A stretch of 27,526 nt of DNA, from contig JAFQWR010000090.1 in NCBI GenBank assembly GCA_017407365.1, positions 1 to 27,526 on the forward strand, given 5' to 3'. The position numbers were made by a program, and so were the translations under genes. The notes under the pieces were generated by a model, which saw only the letters and a program-made list of their open reading frames with translations, did no database searches and had not been told where the DNA came from. Shown here piece after piece: positions 1 to 8,062 of this stretch; position 1 is the stretch's first letter; each line of letters begins with the position of its first letter. The DNA comes from Clostridia bacterium. Lineage in GTDB: Bacteria > Bacillota > Clostridia > Christensenellales > HGM11417.

Positions 1-726
1 ATGGGCGTACATACCGTAAAGGTACTTAAAATGACCGAGCAAGGCTGGTTGCAGGTGAAGCTGAGCAATCTGGATACGGACGGCACAGCGTTAACCGCCT
101 TCCCCGCAGCAGATCTGCGCTTTGAGTTTTACGGCGATTCTATCACCAGCGGGTTCGGAAACCTGGGTGACGGTGCCGAATTTAAGGAATGCGAGGACGG
201 CACGCAAACGTACGCCACCATGCTGGGAGAGTATTTTGGCGCAGACTGCGACATCATCTCCTACGCCGGCGCTCCTGCCTGTTTACCCCTTGACAACTCC
301 CAGATTATCATGAATCAATTCTTCGATAAGATAGACGCCACCAGCAATAAGCCTTACGATTTTGAGGCAAACCCCGTGGATCTGATTGTTCTCAATCTGG
401 GTACCAACGATTCTAACTCCTCAAAAAAGAACCCCTATAATATGGCGGAAGGCTATGCAGCATTGCTTCGCAGCATTCGCGCAAAACGCCCCGGTGTGCC
501 GATCCTCTGCGTGTACGGCATGATGGGTACAGACAGCGATATTGACACAGGCATCGCCAACGCAGTTAACGACGTGATGTCTGAAGGCGAATCTGATATT
601 TTTTACCTTGTGCTTTTCGCCGATAACAGCGGCTATAAGGGTCACCCCACGGTGGAAAACGGACATACCGTAGCATTTGATAGAATCCGTAATTTCATTC
701 AGGACACAAATCTGTTGGTAAAATAA
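1..726 (+). CDS. CE2-type SGNH/GDSL carbohydrate esterase, 5' end cut off
   Basis: This is the C-terminal part of a probable carbohydrate acetyl esterase that removes O-acetyl groups from plant polysaccharides. The visible fragment has 241 residues. The first 35 residues (HTVKVLKMTE...) resemble the end of the CE2 N-terminal jelly-roll domain, and the SGNH hydrolase domain follows. Block I is FYGDSITSG with the nucleophile at Ser47 of the fragment. Block III is LNLGTND. The last block is GHPTVENGH, with His215 the likely catalytic base. Because the jelly-roll domain is incomplete and the frame is open at base 1, the true start should lie upstream and the ATG at base 1 is probably internal. 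No clear terminator follows, and the next gene has its own promoter. The esterase family is secure; the CE2 assignment rests on the domain order and is probable. Confidence 0.85.
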   Translation: MGVHTVKVLKMTEQGWLQVKLSNLDTDGTALTAFPAADLRFEFYGDSITSGFGNLGDGAEFKECEDGTQTYATMLGEYFGADCDIISYAGAPACLPLDNSQIIMNQFFDKIDATSNKPYDFEANPVDLIVLNLGTNDSNSSKKNPYNMAEGYAALLRSIRAKRPGVPILCVYGMMGTDSDIDTGIANAVNDVMSEGESDIFYLVLFADNSGYKGHPTVENGHTVAFDRIRNFIQDTNLLVK

Positions 727-792
727 GCAAGCATCCGCTATATTTCTTTTTGATTTTTGTCGCGTGAGAACCGTATAACGTTTCTGCAAGGT

Positions 793-821
793 TTGACAGC
801 CGCCCCCGTTTATGGTATAAT
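793..821 (+). promoter_or_regulatory. Consensus sigma-A promoter of the DUF4279 gene
   Basis: TTGACA (793-798) and TATAAT (816-821) are separated by exactly 17 bases. The ATG lies 35 bases downstream of the -10 box with a GGAGG site at 847-851. Confidence 0.85.
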
Positions 822-856
822 CGTACCAAAGCACAAAACCAATAGCGGAGGCTACG

Positions 857-1273
857 ATGCGTACACGAAATACCTGCCATACCTATTTTATGATTGTTGG
901 GAATTTTCCTCCCGACGAGATTTCCGAGCTGCTGGGGCTTGCACCCGAAAAATCGTGGAAAATCGGAGATTTGCGCCGCAACGGCACAAGGTACGATTTT
1001 GCCCATTGGGAGGTTGGCAGATGCTCGGAATATGACGTCGAGGTGGAAAACCAGATGCGCAAAACCCTTTCGGTATTGCAGGATAAAATATCCCTGCTGA
1101 ATCAGATACGGAGGATGTACGACGTATCGTTTTATCTGGAAATCGTACCCACGGTTTACGTAAACGACATCAACCCCTGCCTTGCGCCTCCGCTCGACGT
1201 CATTGATTTTTGCCACGCAACAAGAACGCAGATTGACATCGATCTGTACCTGCGCAACGAGGATGACGAATAG
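857..1273 (+). CDS. DUF4279 family protein
   Basis: This small cytoplasmic protein of 138 residues has no known function. It matches my memory of the DUF4279 family: an early beta strand (TYFMIVGNFPPDEISELLGL), a conserved Trp and Gly-Asp (KSWKIGDLRRNG), then a Trp near residue 52, a predicted helical middle and a C-terminal strand ending in IDIDLYLRNE, which is typical of the family. The start is fixed by GGAGG five bases upstream and by a consensus promoter at 793-821. It is monocistronic, with a terminator at 1332-1376. No signal peptide or membrane segment is visible. The family assignment is fairly firm; the role is unknown. Confidence 0.8.
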   Translation: MRTRNTCHTYFMIVGNFPPDEISELLGLAPEKSWKIGDLRRNGTRYDFAHWEVGRCSEYDVEVENQMRKTLSVLQDKISLLNQIRRMYDVSFYLEIVPTVYVNDINPCLAPPLDVIDFCHATRTQIDIDLYLRNEDDE

Positions 1274-1331
1274 AAAGGGAAGCCCTCCTTTGCCCCACGC
1301 ACCGCTCATTGTGGCATGACATCAAAAATAT

Positions 1332-1376
1332 AAACGCAGAGCAGCCTGTTTTGGGCCTCTGCGTTTTGTATTTTCA
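1332..1376 (+). terminator. Intrinsic terminator after the DUF4279 gene
   Basis: AAACGCAGAG (1332-1341) pairs perfectly with CTCTGCGTTT (1357-1366), with a 15-base loop and then a T-rich tail. Confidence 0.8.
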
Positions 1377-1488
1377 AGATCCTTTTTTAATAACGGAATT
1401 GCACACGCACGGCCGAAGCTTTTTCACGCAGGCTCTTTTCTTCCGAGAAAAAATTCTGCTTACTTATCACAAGCACCCCGAAAAAGCG

Positions 1489-1517
1489 TTGAAAAAGCGT
1501 GCGCTATGTGCTATAAT
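1489..1517 (+). promoter_or_regulatory. Sigma-A promoter of the GH3 gene
   Basis: TTGAAA (1489-1494), a 17-base spacer and TATAAT (1512-1517). Its position shows that the long open frame starting at 1309 is not all coding and supports the ATG at 1561. Confidence 0.85.
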
Positions 1518-1560
1518 GGTTTTTAGCAAGAGGAAATCTTACGAAAAAAAAGGAATTTGT

Positions 1561-3759
1561 ATGAGCACAATTATGAACCCCCCCGCCTATAAGGCCGCCC
1601 AAGAAAAAGCAAGGGCTTTGCTGAGCAGTATGACGCTGACCGAAAAAATCGGACAGCTCTCTCAATTTGGAACCTCTATTTATTCTGACAGCGATAAGCT
1701 CCCCGACGCACATTACTCTGAGGGCGAGGTGGGCTCTTATCTGACGATTAAGGGCGCGCAGGTCACCAACGCCATTCAGCGCGATTTATTAACGGCAACA
1801 CGCCTGCCCATTCCCGCCCTGTTTGCAGACGACGTCATTCACGGGTACCGCACCACCTTCCCCACGCCGCTGGCGCAATCCTGCTCGTGGAATCCTGAGC
1901 TGACCCGCCGTTGCAACGAAATTGCCGCAAAGGAGGCGTACCGCGCAGGTCTGAAATGGACGTTTGCACCGATGGTGGACATCGCACGTGACCCACGCTG
2001 GGGGCGCATTATGGAGGGCTACGGCGAGGACACCCACCTCTGCTCCCGCTTTTCGGAGGCCGCCGTCCGTGGCTTTCAGGGCGATGGCGAAACGGTAGGA
2101 AAAGACCGCCTTTATGCATGCATGAAGCATTTTATCGCTTACGGCGCCTGCATTGGCGGAAGAGATTACAACTCCGCCGACCTTTCGCCGCAGACACTGC
2201 ACGACGTGTATCTGCCTCCGTTTCAGGCGGGCATCGATGCAGGTGCCGCTACCGTTATGGCGGCGTTTGAGGACGTCAACGGCGTACCCGCAACGGGCAA
2301 CCGCTATCTGCTTACCGACATACTCCGCGGCAAGCTTGGCTTTAACGGCTTTGTCGTATCGGATTACGGCTCTGTAACCGATATGATTCCGCACGGCTTT
2401 GCAGAGGATACAAAGGATGCCGTACGCCTGGCATTTGAGGCAGGCTGTGATATGCTTATGGCAGGCCCTGCGTACAACGAGCATCTGCCTGCACTCATCA
2501 AAGAGGGCAAGATTACTATGGAGCAGGTGGATCACTCCGTGCTCTCCGTTCTTACCCTGAAATACCTTTGCGGTCTGATGGACGAGCCCCTTGTGGATGA
2601 AACGGGGGAAGACTGCTTCTTCTGCGCAGAGCACATGGATGCCGCACGAAGGGCCGCCTGCGAAACGGCGGTGCTTTTAGAAAACAACGGCATTTTACCT
2701 CTTTGCACGGAGCGCTTAAAGGGCAAAAGAATTGCACTGATCGGCCCCCTTGCAGGCGAGGAGGGCAAGACGCACTTGCTTGGAAATTGGGCTTGTCTGA
2801 AGGACCCTAACCGCACCGTTTCGATTGAGGAGGGGCTTGCAAGGGCGCTGGGCGCATCCTGCGAGCTTGTCACCGCATACGGCTGCGGCATTCGCTGTGA
2901 AAACACCGCCGAGGCGCACGAAAAAGAATCTTCTTCGGTAAAGCAAGCGGCAGAAATTGCCGCCCGTTGCGACGCAATCATCGCCGTGGTGGGCGAGGAG
3001 GCGGAAATGGCAGGAGAGGCATACAGCCGCTCTGATCTTACGCTGTCGGGCCATCAGGGCGAGCCGATTGACGCACTGATTGCAACGGGAAAGCCCGTGA
3101 TTCTGCTTGTTGCGGCAGGTCGTCCCCTGATTCTCACCCCGTATAAAGACAGGGTTGCCGCACTTATGCTGATCTGGCAGCCCGGAAGCAGTGCAGGCGA
3201 TGCGGTTGCCGATCTTTTAACGGGCGCTGTTTCCCCGTCGGGGCATCTTACAACAAGCTTCCCCGTTTGCACGGGACAGGTACCCATCTACTACAATCAC
3301 GCAAGCACGGGAAAGCCCGCCTTAGGCAAATGGCAATTTGAGTCTAAATATCAGGACTGCCAGATTGCACCGCTGTATCCCTTCGGCTACGGTCTGAGCT
3401 ACACCTCGTTTGCATTTGAGGATATCCGCCTTTCCTCCGACAAAATGACGGCAGAGGGCGAAATCACAGTGACGCTTTCGGTGCGCAACACGGGCAACAC
3501 AGACGGAGCGGCTGTCGTTCAGCTTTATATCCGTGACTTAGTCGGCTCAACCGTCCGCCCGGTGAAGGAGCTGAAAGCGTTTGAAAAGGTTTTTGTAAGG
3601 GCAGGTGAGGCGCAAGCGGTTACCCTGCATCTCAGCGCACGCGCACTTGCTTTCCACGACGCCGCCATGAATGAAATTGTGGAGCCGGGCAAATGCAAGC
3701 TCTGGGTTGGCGAATGCTGCACAGACGAGCGCCATGAGTTTGATTTTGAAATCATTTAG
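1561..3759 (+). CDS. GH3 family beta-glycosidase (BglX-like beta-glucosidase/xylosidase)
   Basis: A 732-residue exo-acting glycosidase that should release terminal beta-glucose or beta-xylose from oligosaccharides. The N-terminal TIM-barrel domain carries DPRWGRIMEGYGED and KHFIAYG. The catalytic nucleophile is Asp268 in VVSDYGS. The alpha/beta sandwich domain follows and contains EAEMAGEAYSRSDLTL, where this family usually has its acid/base residue. A C-terminal fibronectin-III-like domain starts near GYGLSYTSF and includes the typical NTGNTDGAAVVQLYIRD stretch. The length fits the three-domain GH3 class. No signal peptide is present, so it should act in the cytoplasm on imported oligosaccharides. 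The ATG at 1561 is chosen because AGGA lies six bases upstream and a promoter sits at 1489-1517. Substrate specificity cannot be read from the sequence. Confidence 0.93.
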   Translation: MSTIMNPPAYKAAQEKARALLSSMTLTEKIGQLSQFGTSIYSDSDKLPDAHYSEGEVGSYLTIKGAQVTNAIQRDLLTATRLPIPALFADDVIHGYRTTFPTPLAQSCSWNPELTRRCNEIAAKEAYRAGLKWTFAPMVDIARDPRWGRIMEGYGEDTHLCSRFSEAAVRGFQGDGETVGKDRLYACMKHFIAYGACIGGRDYNSADLSPQTLHDVYLPPFQAGIDAGAATVMAAFEDVNGVPATGNRYLLTDILRGKLGFNGFVVSDYGSVTDMIPHGFAEDTKDAVRLAFEAGCDMLMAGPAYNEHLPALIKEGKITMEQVDHSVLSVLTLKYLCGLMDEPLVDETGEDCFFCAEHMDAARRAACETAVLLENNGILPLCTERLKGKRIALIGPLAGEEGKTHLLGNWACLKDPNRTVSIEEGLARALGASCELVTAYGCGIRCENTAEAHEKESSSVKQAAEIAARCDAIIAVVGEEAEMAGEAYSRSDLTLSGHQGEPIDALIATGKPVILLVAAGRPLILTPYKDRVAALMLIWQPGSSAGDAVADLLTGAVSPSGHLTTSFPVCTGQVPIYYNHASTGKPALGKWQFESKYQDCQIAPLYPFGYGLSYTSFAFEDIRLSSDKMTAEGEITVTLSVRNTGNTDGAAVVQLYIRDLVGSTVRPVKELKAFEKVFVRAGEAQAVTLHLSARALAFHDAAMNEIVEPGKCKLWVGECCTDERHEFDFEII

Positions 3760-3916
3760 CGTTTTTTTGCTCTGCAATCAGCCTTGCTGGCATCATCCCC
3801 TTTTTTGCACAGGCTTTTTGATATTCTCCCCTGCTCTCTCCCGAAAGGTCAGCCGTTTGCGTAGGTATAAAATATTTTATCCGTTCAAATTATCTTGCGG
3901 TTTTTGTTGAATTATA

Positions 3917-3945
3917 TTGACATAAATGGGATAGAGTGATAGAAT
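3917..3945 (+). promoter_or_regulatory. Sigma-A promoter of the membrane protein gene
   Basis: TTGACA (3917-3922), 17 bases, TAGAAT (3940-3945). I see no gene in 3760-3916, only a T-rich stretch with a weak CAGC/GCTG hairpin that may end the GH3 transcript. Confidence 0.8.
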
Positions 3946-4017
3946 AGTGATTAAGCAACATCAGAAAGAAACCGCTTAAGTTTCACGGTGAAATTCAGCC
4001 GAAAAAAGGAGAAGCAT

Positions 4018-4764
4018 ATGCCTGCTGTTGTTTTTGGAGTAGAGCATTTTTTGTATATGGGCATAACGGGCGTACTCGCCCTTGTGGGGCTTTACCTCGC
4101 AAAAAAGTATGCAAAAACGGAAAAGTCACAAGCCATTATTCTGAAAGCATTAGCGGCGGCGCTTTTTGCTTCCGTTATGATCAACAGGCTTTCTCAGGTT
4201 TTCAGATACGGCACGGTAAGATGGAATCAGATTATTCCCGATAGCTATTGCAGTATGACAAGCCTTGTGCTTTCGCTTGCGGTGATGTTTGGCAAAAAGG
4301 ACAACGACGCCCTGCATTTTACGTGGATATTGGCGATCTTTGGCGGTATTTCCACGGTGATTTATCCCGCCTTTATCGGGCAGGGCCCCACGGTTTTTTA
4401 CATCCCCACGATTACGGGGCTTTTGCACCACAGCCTTTCGGCAACCACGGCAATAGCCGTTCTGATGTTCGGATGGATGCGCGTCACCTATAAAAAATGG
4501 TACTGCACGCTATTTGGCTTTACCTGCTATTTGACGGTGGGAGCATTTTTGATCGGGTACCTCGGTATTTCGGACGCCTACCATATCTACACCCCTCTGC
4601 TCGACGGCACGCCGCTTACCACCTGGGTGATGGCTCCCATGTACGCCGTGTGCTACGCACTCATTCTTTGGATAATTGAGCTGGTACGAAAGAAAAAAGC
4701 ACGGGCGGGCATCTGCAACGTCTCGGAGGAAAAGTCGGGAAGCGAAAGCAATCAGATAAGCTGA
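4018..4764 (+). CDS. Integral membrane protein, possibly YwaF/TMEM164-like
   Basis: This 248-residue protein has about six or seven hydrophobic segments (roughly residues 8-28, 40-56, 77-92, 100-120, 138-155, 162-183, 203-224) and a short charged C-terminal tail. A His pair (LLHHSL, 136-137) lies just before a membrane segment, and IPDSYCSM sits before another. This layout resembles the YwaF/TMEM164 family of unknown bacterial function, but the typical motif is degenerate, so the assignment is tentative. AAGGAG six bases upstream fixes the ATG at 4018. The gene stands alone, with a promoter at 3917-3945 and a strong terminator at 4792-4832. No partner gene suggests a role. Confidence 0.75.
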   Translation: MPAVVFGVEHFLYMGITGVLALVGLYLAKKYAKTEKSQAIILKALAAALFASVMINRLSQVFRYGTVRWNQIIPDSYCSMTSLVLSLAVMFGKKDNDALHFTWILAIFGGISTVIYPAFIGQGPTVFYIPTITGLLHHSLSATTAIAVLMFGWMRVTYKKWYCTLFGFTCYLTVGAFLIGYLGISDAYHIYTPLLDGTPLTTWVMAPMYAVCYALILWIIELVRKKKARAGICNVSEEKSGSESNQIS

Positions 4765-4791
4765 CGGTTTTTACCGCTAAGCACAGACAGC

Positions 4792-4832
4792 AAAAGGTCA
4801 CCCCTTCCGGCAAACGACGGGTGACCTTTTTT
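4792..4832 (+). terminator. Intrinsic terminator after the membrane protein gene
   Basis: A 12-bp perfect stem (4792-4803 with 4819-4830) with GGTCACCC/GGGTGACC at its core, followed by a run of six T. Confidence 0.9.
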
Positions 4833-4867
4833 ATATGCGGTACTTTATAAACCGCAACCCTTTATCA

Positions 4868-4896
4868 TTGACTTTTTACCGCTTCTGTGTTACAAT
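4868..4896 (+). promoter_or_regulatory. Sigma-A promoter of the leucine-rich-repeat gene
   Basis: TTGACT (4868-4873), 17 bases, TACAAT (4891-4896). The ATG at 4928 follows with AAGGAG at 4916-4921. Confidence 0.8.
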
Positions 4897-4927
4897 AAAC
4901 AATATAACTCTCTTAAAGGAGAAGGAA

Positions 4928-6811
4928 ATGAACAGCGCAGACGATTTTAAGATTCAAGGGGGAACCCTGGATGCATATACGGGAACAGACACCGATGTTG
5001 TCGTGCCCGAGGGTGTAAAGAGAATCTGGCGTGCCTTTGAGATGAATAAAGAAATTACATCCGTAGTTTTGCCCTCTTCTATAACGGCTATCCCCAGCGA
5101 TACCTTTATGAGCTGCAGCAATCTTACCTCGGTAAGCCTTCCCGCAGGCCTGACCTCTATCGGCAAGCAAGCTTTCTTCCGATGCGAAAAGCTTACCTCT
5201 GTTTCTATGGGTGACAACATACAGGTTATTGAGGAGGCCGCATTTACAACCTGCACCGCCTTAGCCTCGATCACCCTGCCCAAAAAGCTGAAAAAGCTTG
5301 CCGTAAGGCTCTTTTCTCATTGCAGCAATCTGACCTCCGTCACCCTGCCCGAAAAGCTGGAAAGCATTGAAAGAGAAGCCTTTTACGAATGCAGTGCGCT
5401 TCCCTCCATCACCCTGCCAAAGGGGCTGATGGGCATTGGCTACGGCGCCTTTTCGTATTGCAGGGGGCTGAAATCCATTGAAATACCCGAAAGCGTAAGC
5501 ACCGTCAGAGAATACGCCTTTTTGGGTTGCAAGTCGCTTTCCTCTGTCAAGCTGCCCAACGAGTTAAGATCATTGGATAGCTTCGCCTTCTGCGGATGCA
5601 GTGCACTGAAAGACGTGGAGCTTCCCTATACACTCACCAGAATCGAAGAGGGCACCTTCCTCTCCTGCACATCCCTGACCTCTATCACCATCCCCCAAAG
5701 CATTACCATCATCAAGAAGGATGCCTTCAAGGGCTGCACCGGCTTAAAAACCATCTGTTATCAGGGCGACGAGGCCTCGTGGAATGCAATCCCCAAGGCA
5801 ACCGCAGGAATCCCCGCAGACACCGTTGTTATTTTTACCGAGGCACCGGAAACAGAATCCGATGGCTTTATCCGTGCAGGCGGTACGCTGAAAAAATACG
5901 TAGGCAAGAAACACAAGCTGACTCTGCCCACCGCTTTGCTCTCCATCGGAAAAAGAGCCTTTGAGGGCTGCCCCACGGTAACCTCCGTCACCGTATCGGG
6001 TGGGTTAAAATCCATCATGGAGGAGGCATTTACGGGCTCCTGCATTACGGAGATTTGCTTTGAGGCAGACGTAGAAATCATAGAGAGCGGCGCATTCAGA
6101 GGCTGCCGTGCGCTTACCTCACTCAAATTCCCCTACGGCTTAAAAAGGATTGGAGCCTTTGCCTTTGCAGAGTGCGACAGCCTTACCTCCATCAGCCTGC
6201 CGAGCGGTATTGAGGAGCTTGACGCAAACGCCTTTACAGGCTGCAAGGGCTTAACAGACGTATACTACAACGATTACCAATCGCAATGGGACGCGCTTGG
6301 ATGCGCCCTGCCCGAAGGCATTACCCTGCATTGCAAGGAAAGAACGTATTACGTAACCACCGAAAGGCTGGGGTATATGAAGCTACGGGAATCGCAATTT
6401 GCACCCGAGGCAAACAAGCTTCTTGACTGCTTGCTGAAGATTGAGGGAACGGAAACCTCAAGCTACGACAACAGCGACGATGACAGAGCATCCTGCTCCT
6501 CGAGCAGCAGTAAATTCGTTACCTACCGCAGGATCGACCCCTATAAGGACAGCGAGGCACTGCTGTGGTCTGACGGCGGCAAAATCTGCGGCATCGTTTT
6601 CCGCATAAAGTCCGGCTCGAAAACCACGCCGTACGCCTTCCTGTTTGAGAGCAAGGAGGGCTCTTCCCTGCGCCTTGGATACAGCGCATCTCACAGCTCA
6701 AGCTACACCTATATCGAGCGCGTTACGCTTGTGAAAAAGGGCGAAAACGGCGCACCCGAGGAGGGACGCTCGCTCTCGTTTGAAAGAAGCGAAACCGACC
6801 CCGATATTTAA
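4928..6811 (+). CDS. BspA-type leucine-rich-repeat protein (LRR_5) with an unrecognised C-terminal domain
   Basis: A 627-residue protein built mainly of Treponema/BspA-type repeats (x-LTSVxLPxxLxxIgxxAFxxC). The first block spans about residues 25-290 with some eleven repeats and ends in the usual YQGDEASWNAI cap. A second block of about five repeats spans 325-450 and ends in a similar YYNDYQSQWDAL cap. Each block is preceded by a similar GGTLxxYxG strand, so the protein looks internally duplicated. Residues 475-627 form a separate domain with a Ser-rich loop that I do not recognise. There is no signal peptide, membrane segment or sorting signal, although most BspA-like proteins are exported. 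Such repeats generally bind proteins; the partner is unknown. AAGGAG six bases before the ATG at 4928 and a promoter at 4868-4896 define the start. Confidence 0.88.
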   Translation: MNSADDFKIQGGTLDAYTGTDTDVVVPEGVKRIWRAFEMNKEITSVVLPSSITAIPSDTFMSCSNLTSVSLPAGLTSIGKQAFFRCEKLTSVSMGDNIQVIEEAAFTTCTALASITLPKKLKKLAVRLFSHCSNLTSVTLPEKLESIEREAFYECSALPSITLPKGLMGIGYGAFSYCRGLKSIEIPESVSTVREYAFLGCKSLSSVKLPNELRSLDSFAFCGCSALKDVELPYTLTRIEEGTFLSCTSLTSITIPQSITIIKKDAFKGCTGLKTICYQGDEASWNAIPKATAGIPADTVVIFTEAPETESDGFIRAGGTLKKYVGKKHKLTLPTALLSIGKRAFEGCPTVTSVTVSGGLKSIMEEAFTGSCITEICFEADVEIIESGAFRGCRALTSLKFPYGLKRIGAFAFAECDSLTSISLPSGIEELDANAFTGCKGLTDVYYNDYQSQWDALGCALPEGITLHCKERTYYVTTERLGYMKLRESQFAPEANKLLDCLLKIEGTETSSYDNSDDDRASCSSSSSKFVTYRRIDPYKDSEALLWSDGGKICGIVFRIKSGSKTTPYAFLFESKEGSSLRLGYSASHSSSYTYIERVTLVKKGENGAPEEGRSLSFERSETDPDI

Positions 6812-6915
6812 TCAAACGCTTCTACTGCGCATTGCTGCCTGAAAGAGCGAGCCACAGCAAGCCTTTCTGCGCGTGCCGCTTTGCGCTGAATTATTTTTAT
6901 AAAAGGATATTTCGT

Positions 6916-7980
6916 ATGTACTTTCCCGACCCCACACGCTTTTATAAAGGAAGAACCTTTGCCGCATCCTCCGAAAACCTTACCGCCGAAAAGGGCGGCG
7001 GCTCAAGAGGAAGCGCGATTGAAAAATGCAACCCCTACACCGTAGCAAGACCGGGTGAAACGCTTACCCTGCTTGATATAGACGGCCCCGGCACCGTTCA
7101 GCACATCTGGCTTGGCGGCGTTACGGGCTGGAATATGATTTTGCGCATCTATTGGGACAATCAGGAAAATCCCTCCGTGGAGGCTCCCGTTTCCGCCTTC
7201 TTTGGCTACCCCTACTACGAAAACGTACGCAACGTGGACGGCGCCTTCCCCACCTTAAATTCCGCGCTGATCAGCGTTATGCCCTGCAGAGGCTTTTCCT
7301 GCTTCTTCAAAATGCCCTTCAAAAAGCATTGCCGCATCACGCTGGAAAACCGCTCGGAAAAGCAGGAGCGTATGATCTATTACACGATCACGGGTGTGCT
7401 TGGCGAGGTCCCCGAGGATACCCTCTATTTCCACGCCTCCTACCGTCAGGCATTGCCCCATAAGGCAGGCGACGCGTACGTGTTCGTTGACGGCATTGAG
7501 GGCAAGGGTAACTTTATCGGCGTAACGCTCGGCGCAGGTCTGAACGGCACGAACGGATGCTGGGTAGAGGGCGAGATCAAGATGTATATCGACGGCGACG
7601 AATACCCCTCCATCAACTATACGGGTACGGAGGATTATTTCTGCGGCTCGTACGCCTTCGGCTACGATATGATAAAAAAGTATCAGCCTTATACGGGTCT
7701 GTATAGCGGTTGCTTTGCCATTATGGGCGGAGAAATTGCAGACAGATCGGTTTCGGACTACAACGTTCAGCCGAGATTTATGGCGTACCGCTGGCACGTA
7801 CCCGACCCCATCGTGTTTGAAAAGGACTTTAAGATGACGATGCTGAATATGGGCTTCCGCCCCGACGGCATCAATTACGGCAGGCGTGACGATCTCGTTT
7901 CCGTTGCCTATTGGTATCAGAATCTTACGGATAAGCCGCTTGCACCTCTTCCCTCCGACAGGGAGATCGCGCTGTTTTAA
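6916..7980 (+). CDS. GH172 (DUF2961) family glycoside hydrolase
   Basis: A 354-residue member of the DUF2961/GH172 family, whose characterised members act on alpha-fructofuranosyl, alpha-arabinofuranosyl and related residues. Family signatures are TVARPGETLTLLDIDGPGTVQHIWLG near the N-terminus and WVEGEIKMYIDGDEYPS followed by TGTEDYFCGSY. Glu218 and Glu239 are 21 residues apart, the same spacing as the catalytic Glu270/Glu291 pair I recall for the Bifidobacterium dentium enzyme, so it should be active. No signal peptide is visible, which suggests cytoplasmic action. The ATG at 6916 is preferred because AAAGGA lies eight bases upstream. The gene follows the LRR gene by 104 bases with no clear promoter of its own. 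A bidirectional terminator follows. The exact furanoside substrate is not known. Confidence 0.9.
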   Translation: MYFPDPTRFYKGRTFAASSENLTAEKGGGSRGSAIEKCNPYTVARPGETLTLLDIDGPGTVQHIWLGGVTGWNMILRIYWDNQENPSVEAPVSAFFGYPYYENVRNVDGAFPTLNSALISVMPCRGFSCFFKMPFKKHCRITLENRSEKQERMIYYTITGVLGEVPEDTLYFHASYRQALPHKAGDAYVFVDGIEGKGNFIGVTLGAGLNGTNGCWVEGEIKMYIDGDEYPSINYTGTEDYFCGSYAFGYDMIKKYQPYTGLYSGCFAIMGGEIADRSVSDYNVQPRFMAYRWHVPDPIVFEKDFKMTMLNMGFRPDGINYGRRDDLVSVAYWYQNLTDKPLAPLPSDREIALF

Positions 7981-7997
7981 CACGTAAAAAGCAATCC

Positions 7998-8028
7998 AAA
8001 AAGAGCCCCGAAAAACGGGGCTCTTTTT
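7998..8028. terminator. Bidirectional terminator between GH172 and the glycan operon
   Basis: A 13-bp stem (7998-8010 with 8016-8028) with the GC core GAGCCCCG/CGGGGCTC, loop AAAAA, and A- and T-runs on both sides. It can stop the + strand GH172 transcript and the minus-strand operon. Confidence 0.9.
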
Positions 8029-8062
8029 ATTACGGTTACGTATTCAATCAATCACTGTTTGA

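Noticed and set aside
1309..1560. 84-residue N-terminal extension of the GH3 frame
   Set aside because: It contains the terminator of the gene before and the -35/-10 promoter of GH3, and has no ribosome binding site at its start.
1789..2634. 281-aa open frame on the minus strand inside the GH3 gene
   Set aside because: It is antisense to a gene with clear family motifs, its composition is Arg/His/Cys-rich and it has no ribosome binding site.
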